From contig NC_077223.1 in the NCBI RefSeq assembly GCF_024763615.1, forward strand, positions 38,998,627-39,062,626: DNA of 64,000 nt, given 5' to 3'. Under the pieces are notes generated by a model. The model was not told the DNA's origin. It saw nothing but the letters and a program-made list of their open reading frames with translations, and searched no databases. Each line of letters begins with the position of its first letter. The first letter of the stretch is position 1. Shown here one piece after another: positions 33,590 through 44,865 of the stretch. Origin of the DNA: Phlebotomus papatasi (taxonomy: Eukaryota > Arthropoda > Insecta > Diptera > Psychodidae). A program made the position numbers and the translations under genes.

Positions 33590-34060
33590 GATAATAGTGT
33601 AGTAATTATGATCAAAATAGTGTTAATTTTTGATCGTGTGACAAAAAATACCATAAAGTTATGTATTTTTTTCACACTATAATAATATGAAAAACTATAA
33701 TCATTTTATAATAGTGGTAATTTTTAGAATTTTTCAACAGTTTTAAATTACAAAAGATTGTCAAAAAATTTTTAATGACTATAATAGTGAGAAATTTTAC
33801 ACAGATCATATTTAAATAATTAATTTATCCGATTTTACACTATTATAGTGTTAAAATTTTACACATTTTTAAATTAAACAACGTTGTTGAAAATTTTTCA
33901 ACTAAATGGTAATTTTCAATCACGTGACAATAAATTACCAAATTATTTTGCATTTTTTGAACATTTTTAAATTAAACAACTAAAATGGTCGATTTTTCAC
34001 TATTATAGTAGTAAAATTTTACACACTTTCTTTACTGTGTAATTCAAGTCAATTTTTTCA
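33590..34060. repeat. CACTATTATAGTG-rich AT block
   Basis: The palindromic word CACTATTATAGTG and variants, with TAAAATTTTACAC, recur several times between 33595 and 34030. Probably one or two decayed hairpin elements; the ends are not resolved. Confidence 0.45.
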
Positions 34061-34314
34061 TTGCATGTCATTTTTCAAAATAAGGTACAATTTTTATTTT
34101 AGATTAATCTTGAGTATTGGGTAAAATTTGGTAAAATTCTCAATCATATCTTATACTACTTATTTCTCAAACGAGTTGTTTAAAATTGTTATAAATAAAA
34201 ATTCAAAAACTTCTAATGAGTTTTAATTAAGTTTAATCCCAATTCGTAATAAATTGGTTGATTTATTTTGAAAATATTTTTTGTTTTTAATTTATGCGGT
34301 ATAAAATTCGTATA

Positions 34315-34528
34315 GGGGAAAGTACTCTCCCTTCGCACGTTCATGCCTTCGAATAATGTGATTTTTTTTTACTTTTTCTAAGAGACTTACACATTTCTAT
34401 TAAATATTAGGTGGCTTATCATCAATTGTTGATAATTCCGTGATAATTTGGTGTAAATCTTTTACGAAGAACAAAAAAAATTCATATTATTCGAAGGCAT
34501 GAACGTTCGAAGGGAGAACACTTTCCCC
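34315..34528. mobile_element. TA|GGGGAAAGTACTCTCCC hairpin MITE, intact
   Basis: 214 bp with ends GGGGAAAGTACTCTCCCTTC and CGAAGGGAGAACACTTTCCCC, inner arms GCCTTCGAATAAT / ATTATTCGAAGGC, TA flanks (34313-34314, 34529-34530). Provides the empty site for the insertion at 6321. Confidence 0.9.
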
Positions 34529-34600
34529 TATATATTCTGAAAGTCTTAATTTCCAAACCAGTTTGGTCAAAATCGAAACTCAAGTATCAATACACAACTA

Positions 34601-34830
34601 GTGTAAAGTGATACAATTTGGACATAGTCTTACAAGTTGGACAATTTGCCGGTACAAGTTGGACATGGTTTTTCTTGATAAATACAGTACAAAGTTTGTT
34701 TTTAAGCACAAGGAACCAAATTATAAAATTAAAGCATTAAAAATATACAAATAAACATGAAGTATTAAATTTATCAAGACAAAAAGCCCTGTCCAAATTG
34801 TATCATTGTCCAACTTTTACCACTTTACCC
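34601..34830 (-). mobile_element. TA|GGGTAAAGTGGTACAAG MITE, reverse copy
   Basis: 230 bp with ends GTGTAAAGTGATACAATTTG and TTTTACCACTTTACCC, TA flanks (34599-34600, 34831-34832). It is the reverse complement of the copy at 37498, across AGCACAAGGAACCAAATTAT. Confidence 0.82.
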
Positions 34831-34839
34831 TATTCAATT

Positions 34840-35354
34840 CAATTTACTGCATTTAGAGTTTTGGTTTTTAGATAATTTATGAACTAGTTAGACTAGTTGA
34901 AGTTAGATTTCTATAAATTCTTACACTACGGTTCGAGCATAAGTGAGAAAAGGAAACATTTTCCGCACGTGCTTTACATACTTATTAGTCCATCTTGTGC
35001 TGAGTTTAGACTGAATTCAAACAAGAAGGCTTTCAAACAATTATATTTTAATTTATGCTCAAGCGTGGGTTTTGGAGAGTTTCTCAACTTGAAGAATAAT
35101 TAAATTTTCTGCGGTACTTTCACATGTGCATTCCCTTAAAAGTGTAAATTCATCCGTGAAACTTTTCACTTTAATCTTCAAAGAGATTTTTCGCGCCCTC
35201 TTACTTCAGTTAAAGTGTGATTATCTCTTTTGGTTCGTTGCTCAAATGTTTCGGTACTTTCGGAAAATTCCACATAAGTTTGTTTACATAAGACTCATTG
35301 ACAATATACAGCAAATTATAGAATTTTGTAAATTTTATGGTATTATTTATTTAC
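34840..35354. other. Spacer, no supported gene
   Basis: Two AT-rich plus frames (68 and 88 codons) have no recognisable features. The second runs into the modular element. Confidence 0.35.
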
Positions 35355-35361
35355 AATATAA

Positions 35362-37198
35362 AGGGACAGATAATCCTAACCGGCTTATGTAGGTGAGATT
35401 CTTAACGTGAGCTAACTCGGAGTGCATGCAAATTCGATTTGGAGCTGAAGTTGGGAGACGCCATTCAGTTATCTTGAATCAAATTCGTGAAATTATACAA
35501 ATTTTGTAAACCAAAATATCAAGGATTTGGATGAACTGGCACAAAAGTGTTATATGGGTGAAATGTAGACCAGAATGTTCTCTATAATTTTGCCGTAGAA
35601 CTTGAACTCATCGATTACTCAGAAGCCAAGATAAGCGAGGTTTTTTGTTTCTTAACTCGTTTTTTCATCCAGAGTTCCCCAAGTAGTCATTTGTTGAACT
35701 TCAACTATATCAAAGAATTGTTGTATTTTGCGGGACTTTCCATTTAAAACCCTATTTTAAGTGTCTTTGTGGAGTAGAGGCAGTCAAATTGGCATCTGAG
35801 TGATTTCAAAGCGTTATTATGGGAAAAATCATTTTTTCACACTTAAACGGCAAAATCGGAGTGATAGCGTAGTCTGAGCGGAAAATGATGTATGGACGAA
35901 ATGTAGAGACAAATGTGCTCTACAATTATGTTGAAGTAATCATCAAAATCGGTTCAGCGACAGTCGAGATAATTGAGGTTATGTGATATTGGAATTGGTT
36001 TTTCGACTGTGGCGCCCCTGGTGTTGGTCCCACGAAGTTCAAATATTCTAGAAAGTTGTAGCATTTGGTGAGATCTTTCGTTTAAGCCCTCATTCATCAA
36101 AATCGGTCACATAGAACCGGAGATATGATTTTTTGAATTTCGTGAACTTTGACCCCTCATATCTCCGGTTCTATTGAAACCACAGCGCGCATACGCACCA
36201 TTTTGGAAACGTCCTACACTGGACTACAACATACTAAAATTTCATTAACTTGCACAATGCCGTTTTTGAGAAAAGTGACTTTGAATTTCGATGAATTTTG
36301 ACGCTATCACAGCGCCACCTGTGGTGACTTTTTGAACTTCCATCTGAAAGTGCTCATCGAGACGAAACCAAAAAGGTAAAATTTAGGTCGCTATGTTAAT
36401 TAGAACCGGAGATAGAGGCCGGTCAATGTTCGAACTTTGACCCCTTATAGCTCGGGTCAGGGGTTATGGATCGACTTAAGGTTTTTTTTGTTTGATAGGT
36501 ATAATCAACGGCTACAACATACTAAAATTCCAGCCCGATTGCATAAGGAATTTTTGAGTTATTTAACTTTTAAGATTTAAAAATTTTCTTTTTAATAATA
36601 GCGCCCCTAGCGGTGGTTTTATGAACTTGCGATGTTAGAAGGGGAAGTGGCATTTCACGAGAGCTTTCCAAAAAGCCCTCACTTTTTAAATTCTGATAAT
36701 TAGAACCGGAGTTATGGCCATTTTAAGAAATTTTTTTTGGACCCTTATAGCTCGGGTCAGGGGGGTCGGGGGACCTTAAGTTTGGTATTGATGGAAAGCT
36801 CTAAGGCCTAGCTATAACATACTAAAATTTGGGCCCGCTCGATGCCATAGGGGCGGAGCTATTGAGAAAACAAAAAAAGGGGGGTCTTCAAAATGGCGGA
36901 AGGAGGGGTGGGGGGTGGGGGGTCAATGCACCAAGTTGCAATTTTCACCCGATATATAACCTTTGCCGAAAACCGCAAGTCGATATCTCTTTTAGTTTAG
37001 GAGCTATTAAGCTCCAAAGAGCGGCCGGCCGGCCGGCCGGCCGGCCAGCCGGCCGGCCGGCCGGGAACGTAAATTAGCCACATATATATTCGTGATCAGG
37101 AAGTGCTGAAACACATTTTGGCCAAGTTTGAGGTCGATCGGACGACATGAAATTTTGTTAGGATTATAGTAGGTGAGATTGTTAAGAATCTCACCTAA
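35362..37198 (+). mobile_element. Modular Helentron-like element, full copy 1
   Basis: About 1.83 kb. The 5' end AGATAATCCTAACCGGC is followed by TAGGTGAGATTCTTAAC, repeated inverted at the 3' end as GTTAAGAATCTCACCTA. The 3' terminus is itself a hairpin (TAGGTGAGATT-loop-AATCTCACCTA). Inside are four diverged modules of about 290-340 bp (starts near 35559, 35899, 36314, 36601) sharing GCGCCCCTAG, TTAGAACCGGAG, CTCGGGTCAGGGG and ACAACATACTAAAATTT, then a G-rich block and a GGCC microsatellite about 180 bp from the 3' end. A 12-bp direct repeat, AATATAAAGGGA, lies at 35355-35366 and 37197-37208. No transposase. Inverted subterminal motif, microsatellite and 3' hairpin resemble DINE-1/HINE elements. 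Confidence 0.85.
37020..37063. repeat. GGCC tetranucleotide microsatellite
   Basis: About ten GGCC units with one interruption (CCAGCC), at a fixed place in the modular element. Copies at 5990, 10146, 61316 and 63211 have different lengths. Confidence 0.95.
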
Positions 37199-37497
37199 TA
37201 TAAAGGGATGACACAGCGTCCCAGCTTTGCGAAATGTTTGAACTAGAGGTTTAGATGCTATACGCCAAAAATTTGGTGAATTTTTTGAAATGGAAAAATT
37301 CGAACTTCGTGCTGTGATCATCAAGTGCCTTGATTAAATAATTTTAAGGGCAATTCATTATGGTTCAATTTTAAGGACATTCATTACGGAAATGAATTCT
37401 TTAATCTTTTATATTATTTTATAGGAAAATGATCAATGACAAAGTCAAGATAATAAGGAAGTATTATATTGTCTTTGTAAATTAAAATCCCAAAGTA

Positions 37498-37720
37498 GGG
37501 TAAAGTGGTACAAGTTGGACAATGGTACAATTTGGGCAGGGCTTTTTTTCTTGTTTTATAATTTGGTTCCTTGTGCTTAAAAACAAATTTTGTACTGTAT
37601 TTATCAAGAAAAAGCCATGTCCAACTTGTACCGGCAAATTGTCCAACTTGTAACACTGTGTCCAACTTGTAACACTGTGTCCAACTTGTAACACTGTGTC
37701 CAACTTGTATCACATTACCC
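37498..37720 (+). mobile_element. TA|GGGTAAAGTGGTACAAG MITE with internal tandem copies
   Basis: 223 bp, TA flanks (37496-37497, 37721-37722). Near its right end the ~21-bp unit TGTCCAACTTGTAACACTG is repeated in tandem (about 37635-37705), an expansion not seen in the inverted copy at 34601. The 99- and 73-codon minus frames with VGHSVTSWTQCYKLD repeats are translations of this array. Confidence 0.85.
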
Positions 37721-37724
37721 TAAT

Positions 37725-38590
37725 TCCCAGAAAAAAACAAAAAAAACATAGTTTTGGAGGAGTAGTGTGGAAAAAGAACAGGGGTAAAAAAACAACGTCT
37801 AGAGATAGAGGTAATGTATTTTTATCGGGTGTTAATATGCTAATATCTCTTACGGTTTGAGCTGCAGATCGGTGCAAATTATAAAAAGCGTATTAGAGTC
37901 TAAGAAGTAAAATAACTCTTTTTGAAAAATGATCTTAGAAGGATAGAATAAGAATTTCATTGCCAGTGAGTGGATTGTATTAGGAAGTAGATATAACTTA
38001 TCCCTTGCTGAAAATTGCATACTCTCAAGACCAGAGTATGCGGTAGAATTCCAGTTCTAGGAATGATATGCAAGCAATATTATGAGAATTATGAAAATGA
38101 TGGAAAAAGTATGAGGTTGTTGAAGAAAATTCATAAAATAATATCTCATAAAAAATTCAATGTACCAAGAAAAATTTAAATGAATTAAAGATTTCCCAAT
38201 TTCAAATGTATGAGAAACAAAAACCCCATTCTCTATTTTTTTTTACTGCTTTGAAGCTAAAGCCTTTAACGCTTTAAAGGCTATAGGGTGAAAAATTGGG
38301 GGTCAGAAAAAATCACTTTTTCTGACTCCTTAGAGCAAAACATAACTGTAGAAGGCCGTAGGCAAAAAGTTTTTTTTTGGGACACCGGTGTCCCTATCGT
38401 CCTTAAACGGTTGAGGAGGATTGAGGCCCCGGTGAGTCACCAATTTTTGACCTTCTCATACTTAAATCGCTAAACAGTAAAGATATGGACATCCACCCTT
38501 CGGTGATCCCCCAATAAACAAACATTATCACTTTACTTTTTCTCCTCATCCCCCTCAAATCCCAACCAAAACCATAATTTTTGGTTTATT
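37725..38590. other. Spacer, no supported gene
   Basis: The segment TTAATATGCTAATATCTCTTACGGTTTGAGCTGCAGATCGG (37832 on) resembles 43455-43490, a decayed end of the TACTGCTCGAAC family. The remainder is unassigned. Confidence 0.4.
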
Positions 38591-38664
38591 TCGAAAATGG
38601 CATTATCGATTTCTTTTATTTTCAGATATGTTTAGAGGTAGCCTAGGCGAACATTTCATCCAAG
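38590..38664. repeat. Fragment of dispersed repeat (TTTTGGATATGTTTTAGAGA)
   Basis: GGTTTATTTCGAAAATGGCA...TTTCAGATATGTTTAGAGGT...CATTTCATCC matches blocks at 7404, 31481 and 49004. Confidence 0.55.
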
Positions 38665-38957
38665 CATAACTATGATTGAAAAAATCGCCATTTTGATTTA
38701 CTGGAGAACAAATGCCAATCAATTTGAAAGGCTCATTTTGAAACCGATTTGGTTAAATTTGGATTTTTTGGAAAGGTATTGAAATTTTAAATCCAGCTGC
38801 ATCGGTCTTAATCGATAATAATAAATCGGATAAGTACCAATAATTTTTTTTAAATATATGAATCAATTTATTCGGTAATAAACCAGTATTTACGCAAAAA
38901 CCATACGAAAAGGTATTTCACAGATAGTTCTTTCCCGTGAGTTCGAGCACTTCGTAA

Positions 38958-39298
38958 TGTAGTCTCCAGACTAGAGGTTTAGCACAGTTCCTGAAGGTCT
39001 TAAAAACATAAATAACAATTAATTTTATTGGTTTCTCAGAATGTAATTGATTATTTGAACTCAATAATCCAATATGAACACCAAATTGGGTTCCACCAGC
39101 AAGAACCAAGATGGGGTTTGGCTTCGGAGGCTGGTCAACAACGCTAAGACGGCGGCAGACGCATGGTAAGGGGGGAAATGTAGAGCTTGAATAAATTTAT
39201 TATTATTATTATATTATATAAATTTTCCAAAAAATCTTAACTAATAAGAAATTACAGAAGTTAAGCCACATGGTTGAGTCTTAGGTCTGAAGCCTGTT
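38958..39298. mobile_element. GGTCTTCAGACTAGAGG MITE interrupted by retroposon
   Basis: Ends AGTCTCCAGACTAGAGGTTT and CTTAGGTCTGAAGCC, flanked by TAA (38955-38957, 39299-39301). Compared with the 203-bp copy at 30090 it carries about 140 bp extra after AATAATCCAAT. Confidence 0.8.
39080..39225 (+). mobile_element. Retroposon 3' fragment within MITE
   Basis: GGGTTCCACCAG, AACGCTAAGACGGCGGCAGA, GCATGGTAAGG and a tail AATAAATTTATTATTATTAT. It shares the AACGCTAAGACGGCG module with 17786-17880. Exact TSD unclear because of AT-rich flanks. Confidence 0.6.
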
Positions 39299-39304
39299 TA
39301 AAGC

Positions 39305-41590
39305 TGTGGCGCTTTTTCATCTTTTTTCTCCTCAAAAAAAAAAAAAAAGAAAATATCGTCAATATTGTACTCTACAGCATCTATGAACGCACGATATAAT
39401 TAATGAAGTTGGAAATAGTTTTTATAAAATTCACAATTCAGGGTTGCATAGCAAATGTTCTTTATGTAAAATCTTGTTTCAACTAGAATTGGTCAGTAAA
39501 ATTGGTAAAATTGTTGAATTAAACATAAAGATATCTATTATAAAGTTGCATTGGAAATCTCATATTTTAATAGTATACGTTGTCTTTAAAATTTCTTAGA
39601 GCTAAAATTATTAGAGCTAAATTATTCCATAATTTGCTTAAAAGTCACACTTTAAATCAATTAGTGATGTTATTGTATGTATATGGCAATTGGAACTCTA
39701 TATAGTGTTCTTTTTATCTACATCTTTCCATTGCTCTTATATTTATTAAATTATTTCAAAATATTTTATTTTTGATCAACGTATTCTTGAACCATCACCG
39801 CTCTTTCTTTCACATAAAGCATTGTATACAAAATTATAAATAATAATTTGAGTAAATTTAATTATCAAAATACGACTTAATTTCATATCAATAATGATGA
39901 CTTTCTCAATTTTAACCATTATTCCTATCGCATTTGGTGTAAAATATTCAATTGATGAGTGGAAAACTCATTAATTTTTTTTTAGTACATTTTTTCTATT
40001 TCTATCAAAGTTGATGAAGTTTGATTCATTCACAATCAGCACGCTTTTTATTCTAAAAGAGTTCATTAGAAAACATGAAAGTTCATCGGTTAAAATTAAA
40101 CTTTTGTAACTTTTACAAAAATCGCTCGTGCAGATAGAATCAGTATTGGATGATGCTGAATTATAATTGAAAGCTGTATGGTTAATAATTCTCTAAACAT
40201 CCAAAATGATTAATAAACCTATAGCTAAGAATTCTTCTTATTCTAATTCATAAATTCGGACATAAAACATTAAAAATACATAGTAAAAAGTCGATTAAGA
40301 GTTGAACGGTTGGTTAATTTCGATTACAAGTATAATACCATTGCATTGTCGTGGATTGAGATAAATCTTATTGTCTACAACTTTACAATTAACTCTTATA
40401 GTGAGGATCTTCCAAAGAGAGTATAGAAGACAATCGAATTTGTAGTATCCAAGTGAAGATTCCCTTATCTTATTTGAGGTAATTAAAGTACATAAGTTTC
40501 TAAACTATTCTCTAACTCTACAGTACGTACATTTAGTCCAACCAGACTATAAACCAAAGTTGAAAATGAATTTGCGGAGAGCTATAATTCGGATATGGGA
40601 ATATATTAAATCAGTTTCTGTTCCAATATCTGATCATGTCTCGAATAGATTCAAGTTTGTGTAAGATTCTATAGTATTTAAAGTGAATCATGATTAGTAT
40701 GTTGAAAACTGACCTTTTTAGGCATTTCAAACTTTTCATCTTGGAAAATGGAATTACAGGTTCGTGGCTTTAAGCGTATGTTGACGAAAAGCCTTATGAA
40801 TAATCTCCCAAATACCTATATGGCGTTAGTAGGTAAGGTTCATGTAATTATCCTAGGGATCCTAGTTCGATTAATGGGAGAATCCCTAAAAGTTCTAAGT
40901 AAATATCTTTAACCGTTTACTTTCTAAATTTTTCGACAGACAAACGTACGAAGTGAATAGTTTTGTATTTCGGATAGTTTAGTTTCGGTCTGGACTAGAT
41001 TTTTTTTTAATTAAAAATCTGATTCTTTAAAATGCATGAAAATGCCCTATCTGCTATCAAAAATAGTTTTGTGTAAAATTTTTCCCACTAATTTTTCTGT
41101 GAATCGCATCGTTTTTACATTAATTTTTCTGCAGAAAATCAAAATTTACCTTGAACTCATATATCAAACGAAATTCCACACGATTCATGTAAATTGTCTC
41201 ACATTTTTAAAGCTTAAAAGAGGATCATAAATTACACTTCAGGACAAATGGTGAATGAAGTGGTACTTTTTTAACGAGTTGCACCGTGAGAGTTGTTATG
41301 GAAGTGCAGAACTTTTAGTAACTTTGAAATCATTGAAGAGCAATATTTAACACTTGAAAAGTAATATTGAAAGATGATTGAAATGGTGAAAAAAAAACTT
41401 TCCCTGTTTCAATAGAATTACGGAACAAGGATAACGTTTTTATTATTACGTGAACCTTATAGAACATACAATTCCTCCATTTTTTGGCCCGTTGAAATTT
41501 TCTCATTTACCATCTTGGAACCCAAATTTTCAACATAACTTTTCTAAATAAATGATTTCACATTATTTGTTAGTCTGTTCGTCCGTGAAG
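39305..41590. other. AT-rich unique sequence without gene
   Basis: About 2.3 kb with a 15-A tract near 39338. No inverted repeats, family members or convincing frames found. Confidence 0.45.
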
Positions 41591-41596
41591 CCTCTA

Positions 41597-41812
41597 GGGG
41601 AAAGGAGCGTACCTTCGGACGATTTATGCTTCTCACAAAACATTTTTTCAATGTGTTATAAATGAATTTGGCCCATTATAATATTATATTTTAATAGCTA
41701 ATCTAATGCCTAAAATTTTCGGAAAAGAGCTCTGGGTAAAATTCATAAGGAACATAGAGAAAAAATTGAATTGTCCGAAGCTTAAGTCGTCCGAAGTTAG
41801 CGCGCTTTCCCC
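41597..41812. mobile_element. TA|GGGGAAAGCGCG hairpin MITE, uninterrupted
   Basis: 216 bp with ends GGGGAAAGGAGCGTACCTTC and GTTAGCGCGCTTTCCCC, TA flanks (41595-41596, 41813-41814). Reference form for the interrupted copy at 3876. Confidence 0.88.
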
Positions 41813-41814
41813 TA

Positions 41815-42500
41815 CTGTAATGAATTTAATGAAATTTTATTGTCACTTCTACATGATTTTCATTAAATTTTGGATTGAATTGTGAATCGGTTTTAGCATC
41901 GGAAAAAATACAATTTGAAAAGAAGTTTGTCGTAAGCTCGAAGCCATGATCAGATCGATTTTTTTTCATATTTTGAATGGTTAAATAGCTTTTTTATTCT
42001 ATGTAAATAATGCGTAAATTACTCTTGAGTCTTGTGTTATAGCATCAATGTAATGAGTTCATCTTTTCACAAAGCTAAAACGCTTTTTCATCCCATTTTA
42101 TGGCTGAACCGAACCACTTAATATCAATGCTGCAGAATTTATTTATTAATGTGAGTGGAACTGCATGAGGTGTAAATTTCAATTTCATCAATTTTCAATT
42201 GGCTGGTACACCACTTTCGATCGTTTTACATGTAGATTGCATAAGTTTGTTGCCTCATGTGTATATATTCGGGAAACCAGGTGGAAAAAAGGATAGGAAA
42301 ATTGACTTTGCTTTGCTTCAAAACTCAAAAGTACTTTCGCATCATTTATCGTTTACCGGTTCTCAACCGATTTAAACCGATTCACAAATGAATAAAAAGA
42401 TTCTACGATTCCACCAAATAGTTTAAATTGTAGTAAAATTGATTTTCGGATAAAAATTACTTATCGGTTCATAACCGGTTCATTATCGATTCACAACCGT
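41815..42500. repeat. Two decayed pieces of the ACCGGTTCATAACCGAT repeat
   Basis: 41880-42090 (forward, ending CACAAAGCTAAAACGCTTTT) and 42300-42500 (reverse, TACTTTCGCATCATTTATCG ... CGGTTCATAACCGGTTC) match the 3' half of 30606-31958 in opposite orientations. Confidence 0.6.
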
Positions 42501-42563
42501 TTGAATCCTTGGACAAAAAACTTTTGAGAAAAATCATTTTAAAAGTTCGTTGAAATACATTTA

Positions 42564-42703
42564 AGGCGTCTACACATTGGGAGCAATTTTCGTCAAAAAT
42601 TGCGTTTTTGACAGAAATTTGACGTTTCCCCCTACCACGTTGCAGGGAATTTCCTTCAAAAGAGCAATTTTTGACAAAAATTGCTCCCAATGTGTAGAGG
42701 CCA
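42564..42703. mobile_element. MITE, CTACACATTGGG family (PIF/Harbinger-like)
   Basis: 140 bp with ends GTCTACACATTGGGAGCAAT and TTGCTCCCAATGTGTAGAGG, TTA flanks (42561-42563, 42704-42706). Best-preserved short member here. Confidence 0.85.
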
Positions 42704-42706
42704 TTA

Positions 42707-43225
42707 GATATAAGTTTAGTTACAACTTCAAAACATCGCAAAGTAAGACCTCAAACAACTTTATCCATCCAACAAAATTGACTTCCAAGTTAAAATACTG
42801 AATGGATAAAGTTACAAGGAGAAAATCGAATTCTTTATACAATTTATACAATATACAATACAAATAAACTATATAATTTGACTTATGGGCGGGGAGAGAG
42901 GTCACCGAAGGCTAGAAGTCGTCATACATCTCCGTTTAGCCTCTAGATCAAAAAATATATTCGACAAATAAATAAATTTTTACGAACCCCATATATTTAT
43001 CAATTACAGATACTTAACGGACTCACTACAGTTTCAGATTAACTGGGTTCAAAATTTCAAGATTTTAATTTGTTCATGAAAAATTTAACATCGAAAAAAT
43101 TTTCGGTCTCGAAAGAGCTGTGGGGAAATATTATCCCATATTCTACTTTCACAACTACTCCGAAAGTAAAACAAAATCTCTGAATCTGAATTAGTTTTTT
43201 AGACAACATAAAAATACATTGTTTT
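42707..43225. other. Spacer, no supported gene
   Basis: AT-rich; frames cross repeat borders and are not called. Confidence 0.35.
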
Positions 43226-43229
43226 AAAT

Positions 43230-43358
43230 CAGAGGTGTGCAAGAACCTTTGAAACCGAATGAACGTCAAAATAAGTTTGCTCTGGTAGCGTTTTGACCAT
43301 TGACGTACAAGTTTCATTTGACGTTTGGTCGGTTTCAAACGATTCTTGCACACCTCTG
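43230..43358. mobile_element. hAT-like MITE, 129 bp
   Basis: Inverted ends CAGAGGTGTGCAAGAACCTT and TTCTTGCACACCTCTG; the arms continue through GAAACCGAATGAACGTCAAA. Flanks TTTTAAAT (43222-43229) and TTTTACAT (43359-43366) match in 7 of 8. CAGAGGTG-type ends with 8-bp TSDs are typical of hAT transposons. Confidence 0.88.
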
Positions 43359-43439
43359 TTTTACATAGTAGGGAAGGGGAGGAAAAAGGCAAGCAAAAAA
43401 GAGGTCGTGAGGTAGTCTCTTATTTTTATGAAAAAAAGA

Positions 43440-43555
43440 ATCACCGAAGATTTGAGGTTAATATCTCTTACGGTTTGACCTGCATCTCGGCATTAAGTTG
43501 AAAAAAATAACGGATTATATCTACTGTTTTCTTTTTTGAGTTCGATCAATAAAAT
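43440..43555 (-). repeat. TACTGCTCGAAC repeat fragment, reverse
   Basis: TTTTGAGTTCGATCAATAAAA and TATCTCTTACGGTTTGACC are the reverse complement of motifs in 4402-4815. Similar reverse end at 56437-56475 (GAGTTCGAGCAGTAAAA). Confidence 0.5.
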
Positions 43556-43954
43556 TACCCATTTATAAATTATCATGTTTTAGCATGGAAAAACATATAA
43601 GAATGGATTGCAATTAAATGAACTATAATTGACATGTTGTTGTGTAATTTGTTAAATACATTGGTTATAATCTTACCGCATTGTTATTTGCAATTTGAGT
43701 GCATTTTCAAATTTCAATAGTTTATTTATCAGACCACAAAGCACATATGCATAATGGGCAGTGGTCTAATTTCGTCAATATTGTCAATCAATCTGCAATA
43801 CTAATAAACATATTTTGCGCACTATTTACACGATTGTCTGATGATAAGGTTTTGCCTTTATATAAAGCTAGTGATAAGCTAATAAGCAATAACTTTCTAT
43901 TCTAAGCTAAATAATAAAAGCTTATAAAATTGTAGTAAAACTTTTTGGTCAATA

Positions 43955-44489
43955 GGGGAGACTGGGGCAAAATTTGTCGAAACGAAAATTTCAATATTCA
44001 CTATTTTATAAAATAAAAGATACTGAGGCTTGAAATTTTTATTATAGATAGCTTTCATGAACCTTCTTAAACTTACAAAGTATCAAGGGATTCCAGGAAG
44101 GATTATGTAAAATAAAAAATAATGAAATTTTAAGTCCTATTCTTGGAATATTTGGCTTACAGAAAAAATATCTTCGACAAAATTGTAAAGGAATAAATTT
44201 CCTATAAAAATATGTCTATTTGATTTAATATTTGCGAGAGTAAAACGTCACAAATTATCCAAAGACTAACAAAATTTGCCCCAGCTATTTTGAGAATCTC
44301 CACAAAATCGACTTTTAGAAAATGATTCGAAAATCACATTTCTTTCGAGATAAAGGAAAATAGTCTTCTGCAATGTTGTAGAGCAGTAAATTTCCTATAA
44401 GAATAAGCTCATTATAAAACGTTTAAGTTTTCTCAGAGCTCGTGAAAGAATTAAATATGCGTTTTGTCAAGGTTTGCCCCAGTCTCCCC
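43955..44489. mobile_element. TA|GGGGAGACTGGGGCAAAA element, 535 bp
   Basis: Ends GGGGAGACTGGGGCAAAATT and TTTGCCCCAGTCTCCCC, TA flanks (43953-43954, 44490-44491). Holds the empty TTA site for the insertion at 21340. Confidence 0.9.
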
Positions 44490-44689
44490 TATAATAGCAG
44501 ATTTTAACATTAATACAACTAAATTGGTTAGTATTTATTTTAAAATCCCAGTAAAAAACGAAAACGTTAATCCTTTTTAATCAAACTGATGTTTTTATTA
44601 GGGGTCTATCTGAGAGCTGATTGTAATCTGATCTGACAAGAGGATTTAAGGTTTCTCAATTTTCCCTATGCCAAGAATATTTTTGATTA

Positions 44690-44865
44690 CCATATTTCAT
44701 TTTTACCAAGAAGTAACTCATTTCCATTTTTCTGACAAGGGTTTCTGTTTCTTGTTTCTCGGATTTCGCGATGCAAAAATTTGGTTTCTCGGGTTTTACG
44801 ATGCAATTTTTGGGTTCCTCAACTTTCGTGAAGCGTTTCTTGGACAATTGACAAGGGTTTCTCCA
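44690..44865. repeat. Degenerate ~30-40 bp tandem repeat
   Basis: GGTTTCTCGGGTTTTACGAT, GGATTTCGCGATGC and TTCCTCAACTTTCGTGAAGC are diverged copies of one unit. Frames on both strands (63 and 74 codons) are repeat translations. Confidence 0.55.

Noticed and set aside
36829..37324. Frames encoding AGRPAGRPAGRP runs near the GGCC tract
   Set aside because: Direct translation of the GGCC microsatellite of the modular element; similar frames in other copies are broken or of different length.
37414..37713. 99- and 73-codon minus frames with VGHSVTSWTQCYKLD repeats
   Set aside because: They lie in the GGGTAAAGTGG MITE and its ~21-bp tandem expansion.
42469..42801. 90- and 74-codon frames on opposite strands
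   Set aside because: Both cover the CTACACATTGGG MITE at 42564-42703; the mirrored frames reflect its palindrome.
43057..43392. 111-codon minus frame
   Set aside because: Spans the hAT-like MITE (43230-43358) and both flanks, so it is a chance frame.
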